DNA of 47,655 bases from NCBI GenBank assembly GCA_034687125.1, contig JAQGBZ010000439.1, positions 1 to 47,655 on the forward strand. The letters run 5' to 3'. Position numbers and translations under genes: made by a program. Source of the DNA: Neelides folsomi (Eukaryota; Arthropoda; Collembola; Neelipleona; Neelidae). Below the pieces are notes generated by a model that had not been told where the DNA came from, made no database searches, and was given only the letters and a program-made list of their open reading frames with translations. Of the stretch, positions 34,059-46,182 are shown in pieces; positions within the stretch are counted from its first letter, which is position 1; each line of letters begins with the position of its first letter.

Positions 34059-36188
34059 CTCGAACTTAATGTGGCTTCTAGACTTCAAGGTAGACAACCT
34101 CTTTGGCCAAGAGGACCAGCGACGGCAGAGTGGTTTGATTGAGGAGGATCGGAGCCAAGAAGGTTCCAACGACCAAACATCAAAAGTCTCTTGTTTAGAA
34201 GAGAGCAATTCGGTTGATTCTGAGCTGCGGGAGTCGAGGAATCTCTCTTTGGACAAAAGTCCCATCTACTTCGACCAAGGTTCGGAGATTGACCTCAACG
34301 AAGGAATCTCTCCAAACGGTCCCGGCTCGACCTCTTCTGACATGGAAGAAGGGCGAAGAGGGAAGAAATGTCCACCGAAGCGGATCTCTCATTCCGGTTC
34401 GCTCTCCAATCGCCCCATTCACGTTGACGAGAACGGAAAGCCGAGATGCACCTACACTGACTTGATTGAGAAAGCTTTAAGGGAACATGATGGAATGACC
34501 GTTTCTGAGATCTATCATTGGATTTCGTAAGGGCTTCTATAAGTTTTAACTTTTTTTAAAGATTTGCGATATTTCCCATTTAACACATTTTATTGTATTG
34601 ATTTTATTTGCTAACAAATAACTTGTAAGTTGAAAGTTGTGTACCTACTTATGTTGATTTTTGAAATTTATAGGAAAAATTATCCCTTCTTTGATCCGAC
34701 TGATGATCGTTGGAAGAACTCGGTCCGCCACAACTTGAGCATCAATCCCTATTTTAAGAAGGGAAGCAAAGCGAAGAATGGATCTGGCCATACTTGGACA
34801 ATTTCAGAAGAAGGAAGGGGAATACGCTCTCCTGTAAATCATCTTCTTTAATTTATTTTATAAGAATCAATTGATGAAAAATAGAAACTTTATGCATTGA
34901 TAAATTTTTAGAATCGAAGGAGTTCAGATGCTGAGTCAGAAGGAGGAATCAAAATACAAAATGACACCGATAGGGCCATTGCCAACATTCTGAAACAATT
35001 CTCTTTGGCCAATGAAGGAGATCCAGACAGAAATGTGGGGCAGAACATTGAGAATGACCCATTGGATATAATTGGAGGTGTCAATGAAGATCAGAACAGA
35101 TTTCAGATTCAGATTCCAAACGAATTGGCTATTGGATCCAATATGGAACTAACTCAAGGATGTAAGTTTTCAATTAAAATAAACAGTAGAGTAGAATTAA
35201 ATATATTTTTAAAGCAACAATACAATTATTGTAATTTGTAATTACAACATTATAAGCAATGTTTAATGTGATAACTAATAATTATAATTATAATAATGAA
35301 TCTAATTAGATTTTGTTGAATATCACACAACGGCTGATGGAACATACACATTTGGACTTGGAGATGAAATGCAACAAGACGGACTGATCAATATCGATGA
35401 GTTAACTTCTGGGAGAATTGTTCTAATCTCTGATGGTCTGGACGAGTCAAACAAAGAGAATCAAGTTCACGATGTTCGTATTTTTAATTTTTTACCTCAA
35501 TTAACTTGCTAAAATTCATCTTAAATGTTAATTGAATTTAAAAACGTAACGCTAACTGTAACTTATAAAAGTAACTATTTTGCCTGGTCTAATCTTCTGT
35601 ATTTTTTTAGTTTCACAACAACAGTCAAATGTTTTCTGGTTTGTGTAACTTCTCTGATGAAGCTGGTATATTTGACTCCAATCATCTTGAATCCACAATG
35701 GAGCATGAGACGATGAAAGAAATCTGCCCAATAAGCTACTCGCTTATGGGTATTAATAGTAAACTAAATTATTAATATTTTGTTAATAACGTGAACCTCT
35801 ACTACGTACAATGTACACCTCATAAAGTCAAGTTGTGTCACACAAGTTGTATATTTGTATATGAGTATGAGTTTATAAATCTTGGAGTTTATTTAAACAA
35901 ATCAAACTCTGATTTTAAACAATTTTATGCATAGATCCAACAATCTGCCAAGAAGTCGAGCTAGATAATCCAATGAGCTCAATGGGAGACGGAACTTCAG
36001 ATTTCATGATATTGGAGTTGGACCAGAACGCAATGGGAACCATCGATCTTGATCATGTCATGGAGGTAGCTGAAATCCCCAAAGATGCTGAAGTGTTGAA
36101 CGACATGGAAAAGGATTTCTTTGAGCCAAGTCCCACTCTCGGACTCAACACTCATCTCGTCGATTCTCAGTCTGTAGACTCTGAATGA
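34042..36188 (+). CDS. Forkhead (winged-helix) transcription factor, divergent
   Basis: Exons: 34042-34526, 34674-34833, 34912-35161, 35310-35473, 35611-35749 and 35935-36188; 483 residues. The forkhead DNA-binding domain (about residues 133-210) spans the first splice join: YTDLIEKAL, then MTVSEIYHWISKNYPFF, the highly conserved WKNSVRHNLSIN recognition helix and a wing ending HTWTISEEG. The usual KPPYSY entry is replaced by KPRCTYTD, so the domain is divergent. Near the N terminus DDSNLMWLLD resembles the short L-x-WL motif seen in FoxN2/3-type proteins, but the subfamily stays unclear to me. The regions outside the domain are acidic and Ser-, Asn- and Gln-rich, likely activating. The start is the first ATG in the open frame; an overlapping uORF precedes it. 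AATAAA at 36546 may end the transcript. Confidence 0.88.
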
Positions 36189-36722
36189 GGCTCTTTTAAA
36201 AGTTAATATAGGTAATGATACTAATTAAGCACAATACTCACAATTGACTAAAACAATGTTTCTGTTTATTGTAATAGTAGACAACAATCAATTATGTTTT
36301 TAATAGAAATCAAGGTGAATGTAGAATATGAAGAAATTAAGTTTACGTTTAGGAATTTAGATCATTCAAATCTTAACTTTAAACGCACAATGTTGTAATT
36401 TATAGATAGTGAAAAATTTCACATGAAGAATCTTTTATAGTCTTTATGTTTGATGTTTAAAGATTATTATTTTATACTGCAAATATAAATATTTAAGAAT
36501 CATTTTATGTAATCAAATTCATATTTTCTTAATTCTGTAAGTCATAATAAATATTAAAATTGTGTATTAAAAACTGATTGGTTATTATCATATAGCATAT
36601 GATTCATATACCGTATTATAAAATCTTGATAGGTACATAAAAATATTTATTAAATGTAAATATAAAGAGTACCTAACTTTAAGAAGCAAAATATAATAAG
36701 AATAAGTAAATAACGTTTAATA
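36189..36722. other. Forkhead 3' untranslated and intergenic sequence
   Basis: AT-rich, with no gene. It contains a canonical AATAAA at 36546-36551, a plausible polyadenylation signal for the forkhead transcript, and ends at the TA dinucleotide flanking the mariner-type element. Confidence 0.5.
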
Positions 36723-37638
36723 ATAGGATGACCGTATTTATGGGCTATGTAGTCTCACTTTAATAGCTTTTTTATTAATCAACCAATTGACTTGAAATTT
36801 GAACGCAATATGCATAGTCGTATGTAATATAAGGCAAAGAAATGTTAGGTGTCAAAAGTCACCCCGTGACCTTTGGTGCATTATTGAATTAAGGTCAACT
36901 TTTTACACTTTTTTCCTTTCTTCTCACTTGATTCACTTTTGAAACAATTTGACAATATGAGTTTTGGATATTTTGTAGTTATCATTAAAGGATTGACGTC
37001 ATATATCATAAAACGTTTTTGATCAATAATGTTCAAGATTAAAAGACGTATTATCATTAAAAATGAAAAGAAGAAATGTGATTTGACTTTACCACTCTCC
37101 TCAATTTCTCTAAGACGAATAACATTGTTAATCCACATTAAAGAAAATATCATAATTTGAACATTTCTCACCATTCTACACTGATCTTAAATATAAATAT
37201 CGACGTTAACTATTTTAATTAAAGATGAACGAGAAAATGGCATGTGATCGCCCGTTTTCTTAGGCCTTGAAACAACGGTTTGACCAAAATCCTGCCCGTT
37301 TCATTAATAAACTTTCAAAGAAAATAAAGATATCTAAAACTTCAGCTATTAGGGAGTTTCATGAAGTGCTTGGATAACGTGTTTACAAAATATCCAAAAC
37401 TCATATCGTCATATTGTTTCAAAAGTAAATCAAGTGAGAAGAATGGAAATAAGTGTAAAAAGTTGACCTTAATTCAATAATGCACCAAATGTCACAGGGT
37501 GACTTTTGACACCTAACATTTTTTTGCCTTATACTACATACAACTATGCATATTGCGTTCAAATTTCATGTCAATTGGTTGATTAATAAAAAAGTTATTT
37601 AAGTGAGACTACAGAGCCCATAAATACGGTCATCCTAT
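36723..37638. mobile_element. Tc1/mariner-type foldback element with long terminal inverted repeats
   Basis: Two arms of roughly 260 bp are inverted copies with few mismatches. The left begins ATAGGATGACCGTATTTATG, and the right ends with the inverse. Both are bounded by TA (36721-36722 and 37639-37640), the target duplication of the Tc1/mariner superfamily. The arms run to about 36983 and from about 37375. Between them, 37225-37377 keeps a decayed start of a transposase on the plus strand. The element is non-autonomous. It sits in the intergenic space between the forkhead gene and the next gene. Confidence 0.85.
37225..37377 (+). pseudogene. Transposase N-terminal remnant inside the foldback element
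   Basis: From an ATG at 37225 the frame gives MNEKMACDRPFS, an in-frame TAG, then LKQRFDQNPARFINKLSKKI and a helix-like continuation to a TAA exactly where the right inverted arm begins. The QRFxxNPxR..KL pattern is typical of the N-terminal helix-turn-helix of mariner-like transposases. The catalytic part is missing. Confidence 0.6.
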
Positions 37639-37640
37639 TA

Positions 37641-38226
37641 TATGAAATTCTCATATAAACCTATACATTTTGCTTAAAGTGAAGTTTAATTTCAAAACAT
37701 TTCTTACCGCGAGTTTTAAGCATTCCATGTGAATTTGTAATTTTTGTACCAAAGAAAAGAAATAAAGAAACGAAATTAATAGAATAAATACGATTAATGA
37801 AGAACTAACCAAGATCATCTGACCAAAAACTTAAAATAATCTAGAATTGAATATACGATAATTGAGTAACATTCATTTAATATTTTATAGTGTAATCAAT
37901 TTAAAATCCATTGTCAGGGTGAGACTCTTTAGATTTTGACCAGATCACAAGCTCGAGTTAAAAGTTTAAATCGAGTACCTGTTTAAAACAGGAAGGCATC
38001 CTAAATTTGAGATGATAAAATGAAAATCCGATATTAGTCAAACAGAATCAAGTTCACAAAAGTTGACCGATATTTCACTGCCCAATAAATTGAAAGAAAG
38101 GTGAGAATCAAATTTAAAGTCAATCATAAAAGGTTCAAATTGGTTAGTATAATGCTCGTTAATAATTACTTAGTGATTTAATTAAATAAATATAATTTTG
38201 TTTAAGTAGTTTGATTTTTTTTGTAG
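37641..38226. other. AT-rich spacer and probable 5' intron of the next gene
   Basis: No coding exon recognised. It ends in a T-rich tract and acceptor (TTTTTTTTGTAG) three bases before the next start codon, so a non-coding first exon of that gene probably lies in this stretch or beyond. Confidence 0.45.
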
Positions 38227-38229
38227 AAA

Positions 38230-41200
38230 ATGGCATATACACTTCATTGGCCGAATAATACAGAGATCCAAAAAGTTCAAGCTATTCATGAATATACCCA
38301 ATTGGCTTTTGCTGAAGAAATCGGTTCCATTTCTCCTGTAATCTCGATTCAAGCAGACGTCCTATATCCAAATGTGATGGCTAGTCTCTCCATAGGGTCA
38401 AATAGTCGTGACGAAGTTGTAGCTCTTGGTTGTAAAGGCCATCAAATTGACAATGAATTTAATCTCGAGCCTGTCGTCCCGATAGCCTTACCACTTGTTC
38501 AATATCCGACCAACACTCGAGGGCTCAATCTTAATGAAGTTGACATGTGTGCCAGGCCTGTTGTGAATTGGGAGAGATACATAAAAAGTTTTTCTTCTTT
38601 TACTATTTTTAGACAGAAATACTGGAAACGACTTTCCAGAAGCGAATCGTAATAATATTATCAATAATAAGCAATTTTAATTATTTAACTTGATATTATA
38701 CAATATTCTAATTACTAATTACTATACATTGATCGTTTGTTCATATAAGAATATTTGATGTTTTAATTTGTCAGGCAAAAGCAAAAACATCCTATTAAAT
38801 ATAATGAAAAAAGACTTGAGAGAAGAAAAGTTAAACAGAAATTGAAGGCTCAACGAATTTTGAAAGAACGAGAGAAGATTATAACGAAACGTCATATCAA
38901 AAGGTCAAAAGGTAGACCGGAATTAGATATTCAAGACGAGGAGAGCGATTCAAGTTGGGCTGAGGAAAATGATCTTGAAGATTCTGAGGATGAATCTCAC
39001 ACAGATAATTCTGATAATGAAAGTGAGTGTGATACAGCTGATGAAGAAGTTGAAGAACCAAATTGTAATTCAACTAAAGTTCCTTCTTCCGAAAATGATT
39101 TTGACACAAGACTGACCAAATTCTCAATTCAACAAGTAATGAAGGAAATCGAGCCACGAATGCAAAGAAATAGTGACCTAAAGAAAGAATTATTTCAAAT
39201 CAAACCAAAGCTAGGGGCAGGAGTGGGCTGGCGGAGAGAAACTTGTGACAATCCCAACAACGAAGACCTTATTGTTCACGATCCAAAATTTTTTAAAAAG
39301 AAGCAAGAATTTTATATTAAAGACTGGAGAAATAAAAATGAATTTCCAATTGCAAGTTTACGGAAATATAAAAATCAACCGCAGTTGCAGATCCAAGGCA
39401 CTTGGAATAATTTATACGGAGGGAATTCTGGTGCTTGTGAATGGATTTACTCTAAAGGCAACTCTGGTAATATACAAGTCCTTGTGGGTTGTGGATCACA
39501 ATTGCGTAAGCGAACAATTTGTATTAGAAACAGCTATTTTTTAAATCTATTAATCTTCTTAATTTTTAAGCCTTAATCATAATATATTACAGATACAATT
39601 TTATTAATAATTTACAGGAGTTGTCAATTTGGAAAGTTCAGAAAAGAAATCATTGCTATCTTATGCTGTTAGCTCCGTTTGGGAAGAAGAAAAATCCTCG
39701 GTTCTCACCAATGCAAGGCCTGGGGAGAAATTGAAACCTCATGATGATCTTATTTTTCAAATTAAAGGATGTAAAAATTATGGGAAAGCTGCAGTTCGAA
39801 GAGGCAAAAGCGTCGAAATGTACGATTTGTCTGGGACGCCAACTTTAATCTCCTCGATTTCCAATATATGCTATGGAACTAAGGAATACAGTGCAAATTT
39901 TCATCCTGGAAAAGCTCACAATATAAATCCTCTTTTAATAGCAATGGATGTAAATCCATTTTACCAAACTGAGGTTTTAACTCTTGATGAAAATCTAGTC
40001 ATTCGATATGTGGATGTTGTTAAAGAGTAAGTTTAACTTAATACTAATTACTAACTTAACATTATAGATCTTAAGATTAAAATAATTGCATGTGTTTCAA
40101 TATTAAATGTATTTTTAAAATTTAATTTCAGATGCACAATTGGATCTGAAATGGGAACTATTCGTGAAACCCGTTTATTGCACAGTCCAAAATATCCAAC
40201 GTTTGAATCAGTAAACGATTTCGCTGGGTGTACTTATGCATATAATGGCAATAACTTGTACTACTGGCAGGATTCTACAGTTCAGTTTGTCGATCGCCGA
40301 ACAAGTTCACCTGACATGGGAATTTACAACTGGTCGACTTTGTTGGACCTCAGGAGAGATACGTCCTCAATTTCATGGTCTGATCAAAGTCGATTTAAAC
40401 CTAAGGGACTCTTGACCCTAACCGAAATGATGAGTTGCGTTCAGCCAAGTAAAAATCCAATGTATTACTACGTCGGAACTACTTCTCGTCTCTTTCTTAT
40501 GGATCTCAGGGTTCCAAAGAACCCGGTAATTAAAATGAGTCACGGAATGAAATCTGCCGCTACATATATCGATTCTTTTACTGTAAGAGTATTTTATAAC
40601 AGTTATAAATATGTTATTACTCAATAATATGAAATAATATACCAATTGTGATAGCTAATAATTTAAATATTCTTTTATCCTAGAATGAGAATTTTGAAAT
40701 GGTGGTTGCTGGTAGTCAAAAAACCAATGAATTGTTTTGTGCTTCCTTTGATTATACTCACAGTTCTTGCATTGAACGTCCTGGTTGTAAAGCGAGAAAT
40801 CCAATTTTGACCTCCTATCCAAAACATCTATCGAATTCCATCGAGTTTTTTGAAGAAGTTTCCAATGATGGTTTTACTTTGGGGTTTCAACCTGACCATA
40901 TTAAAGCCAAAGATCATTGTAGTGCTTGGACTACTGGAATTTCTCTTTTCAGAATGTTGAACCAGAATAAATTCGATCAACCTCCGAACATTGCTGTTTT
41001 TACAGCTAACAATTATGGAGATCTATTTTACCAGGTTGGAAATATTTTATTGTAAATATTTAATATGGAGCATTTAATACTGTTATTTGTTAGTTAGTAT
41101 TTTTTTAACTAGCTAATTATCTTAATCTAAATTTAATTTAATTTTACAATTGTAATAAATGAATTTGATCTTTTTAGGAATGGCAACAAAAGACCGATCC

Positions 41201-43451
41201 CATAAAAGAAAAGATTGAATTGGGTGATGAACGTCTTCGGTCTTCTCTTGAAAAATGGAAATCCTCGTTTAAGTCAAATCCGATTGATAATCTTAAACCG
41301 TCTTCCAATAATTTTTCCCCGATTGATTGCTCCTTAATAATAGAGCCGAGTTCTCTAACAATACAGAAGAAACGCGAGGGAAAGACAAGGACTGAATATG
41401 AGTGGAAAGCTGATCCAATTGTATTCCAAAGGATTAAAGATCACCAAATGCCATTGGAGGATCAAATAAATGAAATTTCAAAATTTAAAGGTCCAAAAGT
41501 GAAAAAACTTTTGAGAGTTTGGCGGCAACCTTACTCAAAGTATGAAGTTCTGGACAACCGTGATATGATCGACAGTTCGGAAGAGGATGAAGGGAATAAA
41601 GAGCAGAACCATAAAGTGCAGGATGGTGATAGACAAGAAAATGAAATAAGTCTAATTGATGAAAATATCGAGGACGTGGATATAAAAATTGAAATTCCAT
41701 CAGGAGATGAAGATGATGCTCAAGATCCTTTTGACTATTTAGCATTCATGCAAGATGACGAAGTTGACGAAGAAAATGAATTTAATCAACGGGAATTGCC
41801 AGATGATCAGGAAGAAGAAAATGAATATGAAGAAAGTGAACCAAACCTACCAGATGACGACCAGGACGAAGAATATGAAATTGAAAACGAATACTTTGAA
41901 GGTCAATCAGATTTGCTAAATGAAGCTCAGAAGGAAGAGATTGAAATCGAATACGAAGAACGTGAACCAGATTTAACAAATGAAGATCAGGAAGAAGTTA
42001 TTGAACTGGAATACGAAGAAGTTAAACCGCTTAGAAAACATAAAAAACATTCATCTACAAAACATGTCATTGATAAAAGTTCTCCCACTTCTAATCCTGC
42101 TCCCTTGATTGATCCAAAAACTGTCAAAAAGTCAAAGTCTTCCTCATTAAAAACTGTCAAAAAGTCAAAGACTCCCTCATCCAAAACTGATAAAAAGTTA
42201 AAGGCTCCCTCATTGTCAGAACCCGAACAACCTATAATTGAAGTAAAAGATTCTACAATTAAATCTCAAACGATGCCTTCCCTTGTACTTGTTCGACCTG
42301 AACAATCTCCAATTAAATCTCAAACGATGCCTTCCATTGTTCGACCTGAACAACCACCGAATTCAACTACAACGCTGCCTTCCTTAGCTCGACCTACACC
42401 ACCATTTTTATCAACTGGGCCAACTAAATTACCCCCAATTACTATAACTCCAAAGGTGCCTTCTTTAAATGGACCTACAGAACCTCAAATTCAGGCTCAA
42501 CAGCCGTCGTATAATTTACTTCCTTTTCAGCAGCAGCCTGTGATAGGAAGTCTAAACAATTCAAATCCTCAGCAGTCATTTTTTGTTATATCTGGGCAAT
42601 CTTCTGATCAAGGATTGTTAACTCAACCGATCATGTCAATTCCTAATTTCAATATGGGAAATGCTGGTTTATTTCAATTAGGCGGTCAGATATTTCAAAT
42701 GCCCTCAAATTTCATTATTCAACCACAGGAAGTTCCAATGCAGCAGCAAGAACCAATACAAGAAATTATTCAAATTCCCAATCAATCTTTAATTCAACCA
42801 ACTTTGGAGCCGCAGATGAATGATGATGTTGATGAACTTACTATCGTAAGGCAAATGGATAAGGTTTCTCGTTGGAAACCAAGGAAGGGAATGGAAACAG
42901 CGAGCGGTCAAACCTCTTCAAATGCTAATGGTTTGGAGGAAGCTAAAAAGGAAAAAAAGAAACGCGTAAGAAAAAAACTTCCAAGTACTAAATGTAAAGC
43001 TCCAAAGTCTAAAATGTTGACAAAGCCTCCTCCTCTAAAATCAGATTTATTGGATGCTGTGTCCAATGAGAATGAGCAGGTTAAAAGTCGTTTAAACAAA
43101 TTGGTTGCAATTCAACCTCGGCCGGAAGTTGAACAGGTTAAGGTCAAGCCTAAGCCGGTTCAATCAACTGTACAAATTATTCTTCCGCCGAGTGGAGGTC
43201 CAGTGGAGGATATTCAAATTGAAACAGGGATTGTCAATCAAAATCATCCATTCCAAGATCAAGAGCTTGCTATGCAAAATTTCCAAATTCAATCTTTATT
43301 AAATGGCCAAACACACAGTGTTTCAAGTGAGAAAACTAAATTTTCCAGGTACGATGATTTAACAGAATTGCAGCCAATGAGTACAACTATCAATATGACA
43401 GAGTTGAGAACAATTTTCAACCCTTTTGAAAGAAACCAGCCCGGATTTTAA
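38230..43451 (+). CDS. Large protein, tentatively TAF1C-like (RNA polymerase I factor)
   Basis: Six exons: 38230-38648, 38775-39505, 39618-40026, 40132-40582, 40684-41034 and 41178-43451; 1544 residues. The central part (about 340-800) has the alternating strand pattern of a beta-propeller: IQVLVGCGSQLRVVNLES, VLTLDENLVIRYVDV, TTSRLFLMDLRVPKNPVIKM and EMVVAGSQKTNELFCASFD. That layout, with a lysine-rich linker before it, recalls TAF1C/Rrn6 of the Pol I selectivity factor, but I see no decisive signature. Residues about 140-190 are strongly basic and 200-235 acidic. The C-terminal 550 residues are disordered: acidic tandem repeats (about 990-1075), a Lys/Ser-rich repeat, then Pro/Gln-rich sequence. 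A human TAF1C has about 870 residues, so this tail would be an extension. The start follows a 5' intron acceptor. Gene structure is solid; identity is weak. Confidence 0.6.
41790..42030 (+). repeat. Acidic tandem repeat within the coding sequence
   Basis: Four degenerate copies of a unit of about 22 codons (L-P/T-x-D/E-x-Q-E-E then a run of E/Y/I and E-P-D) lie head to tail, e.g. LPDDDQDEEYE, LLNEAQKEEIEIEYEE and LTNEDQEEVIELEYEE. Units share a DNA period of about 66 bases, indicating expansion by duplication. Confidence 0.65.
42115..42350 (+). repeat. Short Lys/Ser and Ser/Gln/Pro repeats within the coding sequence
   Basis: Three copies of KTVKKSKxxS-like units at about 42115-42215, then two copies of IKSQTMPS followed by VRPEQ at about 42255-42355. 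The two IKSQTMPS copies are nearly identical in DNA (AATTAAATCTCAAACGATGC), so the duplication is recent. Confidence 0.65.
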
Positions 43452-44254
43452 TGGAAATTAGTTTTTTGAACGGTTTGATCATATAGTATTTTATAAAATA
43501 TTTAGTGGTATATTATTTATTTAAAAATATTGCAGAATTTGGAGTGGCTACATTATTTCATTCACCTTGATTTTTATATTGTATTACTTATTCAAACACT
43601 CAAACTCCACTTGATATAATACATTATATTACAATATACTAAAAATATTGTGATTTTTTGGTTAATTAACTTTTCATGTGTTCAATTACAAGTTGTACAA
43701 GTCCCTGTTAAATAATTGTTTAATTCTATTTAAATACTCATTTGCTGGTTTTTAATTTTATGTAAAATATTGTTATTGTTGAACGATAACATTAAATAGG
43801 TATACAAAATTAATCAAATTCATGAACTATCATTAGTATTACGTATGTATGTAACATGTTACACAAACTAAGATAATTAAGATTAAACAAAGAGTATTGA
43901 AACTCTAATATAATTACAAAACTTTTGACACTAAATTTTATAAAAAAGTGATTAAATATTATCAAATTATCATATTTAATAAATATATCAACTGTTAAGT
44001 TTTATTAAATATTTTACTACTGAATTTAGGTAATCATAAAATTTTATCCTTATACATATTCAGTATAAGGTCTATTTCTAGATATCATTCAATATTTTAT
44101 CAAATTGTTAAGAATTGAAAATGATGTAAAAATTTTAGTTGTAATAAATTTTCGTTTAACGGGAAGATGTTAATTATTTCAAACTTATTATTAGTCATAT
44201 TACTAAATTACTATTAACTTTAATCGAATCCATTTTAATGGGAAACAAGGTGGG
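43452..44254. other. Convergent intergenic region
   Basis: The genes on either side end towards each other here, so this AT-rich stretch holds both 3' untranslated regions. Several AATAAA or TTTATT hexamers occur but none can be assigned with confidence. No coding exon or RNA gene is visible. Confidence 0.5.
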
Positions 44255-46182
44255 TCACATAAAAGCACAACAAAGAATTAAGAAGAGAATTGCCACTGGG
44301 AAAATGAAATAAACGCCCAACCTGGGTCTACAACTGGAAATGAGGATCATTTGGGACAATTCGTCTTCATCGCTCACTCCATCCTGCAAAGGGACCTCTA
44401 ATAAAACTTTCTCGGATGAGAGAAAATTAAGAGGCAGCGAACAATGTGTTCGATTTAGACAAGAGTTAGTGTAATTAGGAAAGCTGTAAACTACTTTTTC
44501 GATATTGAACCTCGCAAAGATGTCATTGAGGACAATGTCATTGTCACTGTAAAAGATATAATAGTAATATCCGGTTGAAGTGATTTCATGAACCGTTCTC
44601 ATCCGTATAGCATGTTTCATCATGGCATCTTGGCTCTGACATCGGTGCGAAGGAGAAAATGATTGTGTGAAGAGAGTGTCACCTCCATAGCAGCTCCAAA
44701 GGTTCTTTGCAAAAGACGACCCTGAGGATCGAATGTCTTCTTCGTCAATTTCATCATCTCCCAATTCCAATTTGGATTCTTCTTGTTCCATTTCTTGTTC
44801 GACTCCTACCGGGTTTGGGGGCATGTCTTCATAATCATCATAAACAACATCTAGAAATACATAAAAATTTTGTTCAGAAAATATACCAAGGGTTAAATTA
44901 ATAATGATAATATACAGTATTTGAGGAAATGGTTTGGAATTGGCCCAAGTAGTTACAAGATTATAAAAATTAATTATGATCTTAAATATATGTATTTGCT
45001 CTATACCATGATGATCTTCTTCAATGACCCTTTTGTTTCTTTTGTGTCGAATATTTTTATTGAGCATTTCAGCCATTGGTTTGTCTTTCATAGGATTCGC
45101 GCTCGTTTCAGTTTCATTTTCCAAGTCTTCGGCCAATTCAAGTTTTGGTTCAGGAGTGCTGGACCGTTTCTTGTGCTTATTTCTACGTTTATTGTCCGTC
45201 TCATTTTTGGAGTCTGTTTGTGTATTTTTTGTCTTGTTCTTTACAGTCTGAACAATGTGAGATTCTTCTCCATGATGGAGTGTGAATTTGATTTCTCCGT
45301 CCGGGGCTGCATGGTTATGTTCCCAGGGATCAACACTCCCGTCTTTTTTAGAAGTGTCAAGAAGAGCGCAATGTTTCAGGTTCTTTGTACCTTTTACGAC
45401 CATTAAGCGTGCTCCTTCAAATCTGAAATAAAAGATTTCCTAAGATATGCTTCATTTGTAATTTACATTGATTGGCTAAGCTTTTTTAGTAGAGAATGAA
45501 TTTAGTGAATAAAATTACTTATGTAATTAACATTAGATAACAAAAACCTTGAACAAACAGACAAAATGACTTTGGATCCCTGAAGAAGAAAAAATCCCCA
45601 ATACTCCAAACTGTCATCCGCGAGCTGAACGTGTTTATCCATTTCAATGTGTTGTAAATCTTCTGAAATTTGTGGTTGCTCATCGAGGAGGAAAGCATGG
45701 AAAGTTGCGTTCATCCAAAGATCTTGCCCTTCGCACCATAGGGTTGAAATAGGCTTGTCAACGGTCACAAGATCGGATTCTCCAAGAGTATAGGTCACAT
45801 CTTGAAAGACCTTATTTATTTAAATTAAAGTCATGATCAATTTCTCACATTAAATTAATTTAATTTCTTTTCATTATAATCATACCTAATTATTCCTAAA
45901 TACTAATTATATTATATTGTATTTATATAAGAGATAAAGAGTTCTTTACTTGATATCGGATGTAGAGTGGAGCTACAAGGAGCAAACATGGAAGAACGAT
46001 TGTGACAAGACAAAAGACAGCGACTCGAATCGGCCCTCGAAATCTATTTTCTGGAGCTTGAAAGATGAAAATTTTAGGAGGAGATGAATTGAACATTGTG
46101 TAATTTCCTTACCAGACAGGTCACTGATCGACTTGTATCGATAATAAGTGTGGATTGATCGATTCTCAATTTTTCCCGTCAT
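44255..46182 (-). CDS. Two-pass membrane protein with APD1-4-like (DUF4792/DUF4793) domains
   Basis: Exons in transcript order: 46113-46182, 45950-46056, 45548-45810, 45007-45422 and 44255-44850; 483 residues. A first membrane helix (about 35-56, VAVFCLVTIVLPCLLLVAPL) is followed by LYIRYQVF, TLWCEGQDLWMNATFHAFLL, DDSLEYWGFFLLQGSKVILSV and RFEGARLMVVKGTKNL. I associate this pattern with the domains named after plant APD1-4 E3 ligases and found in many animal proteins; that is recall, not a search. A second hydrophobic segment (about 464-483) ends exactly at the C terminus, so the RING finger of plant APDs is absent. The middle has possible N-glycosylation sites (NATF, NRTH, NYTN), a basic stretch RHKRNKR at 272-278 that looks like a furin-type site, and an acidic run after it. 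The start is the first ATG in the exon. Confidence 0.75.

Noticed and set aside
31532..36188. One gene joining the unidentified protein to the forkhead exons
   Set aside because: The second exon ends in phase 1, and no acceptor ahead of the forkhead start restores that frame; the nearest acceptor (34017) gives the wrong phase.
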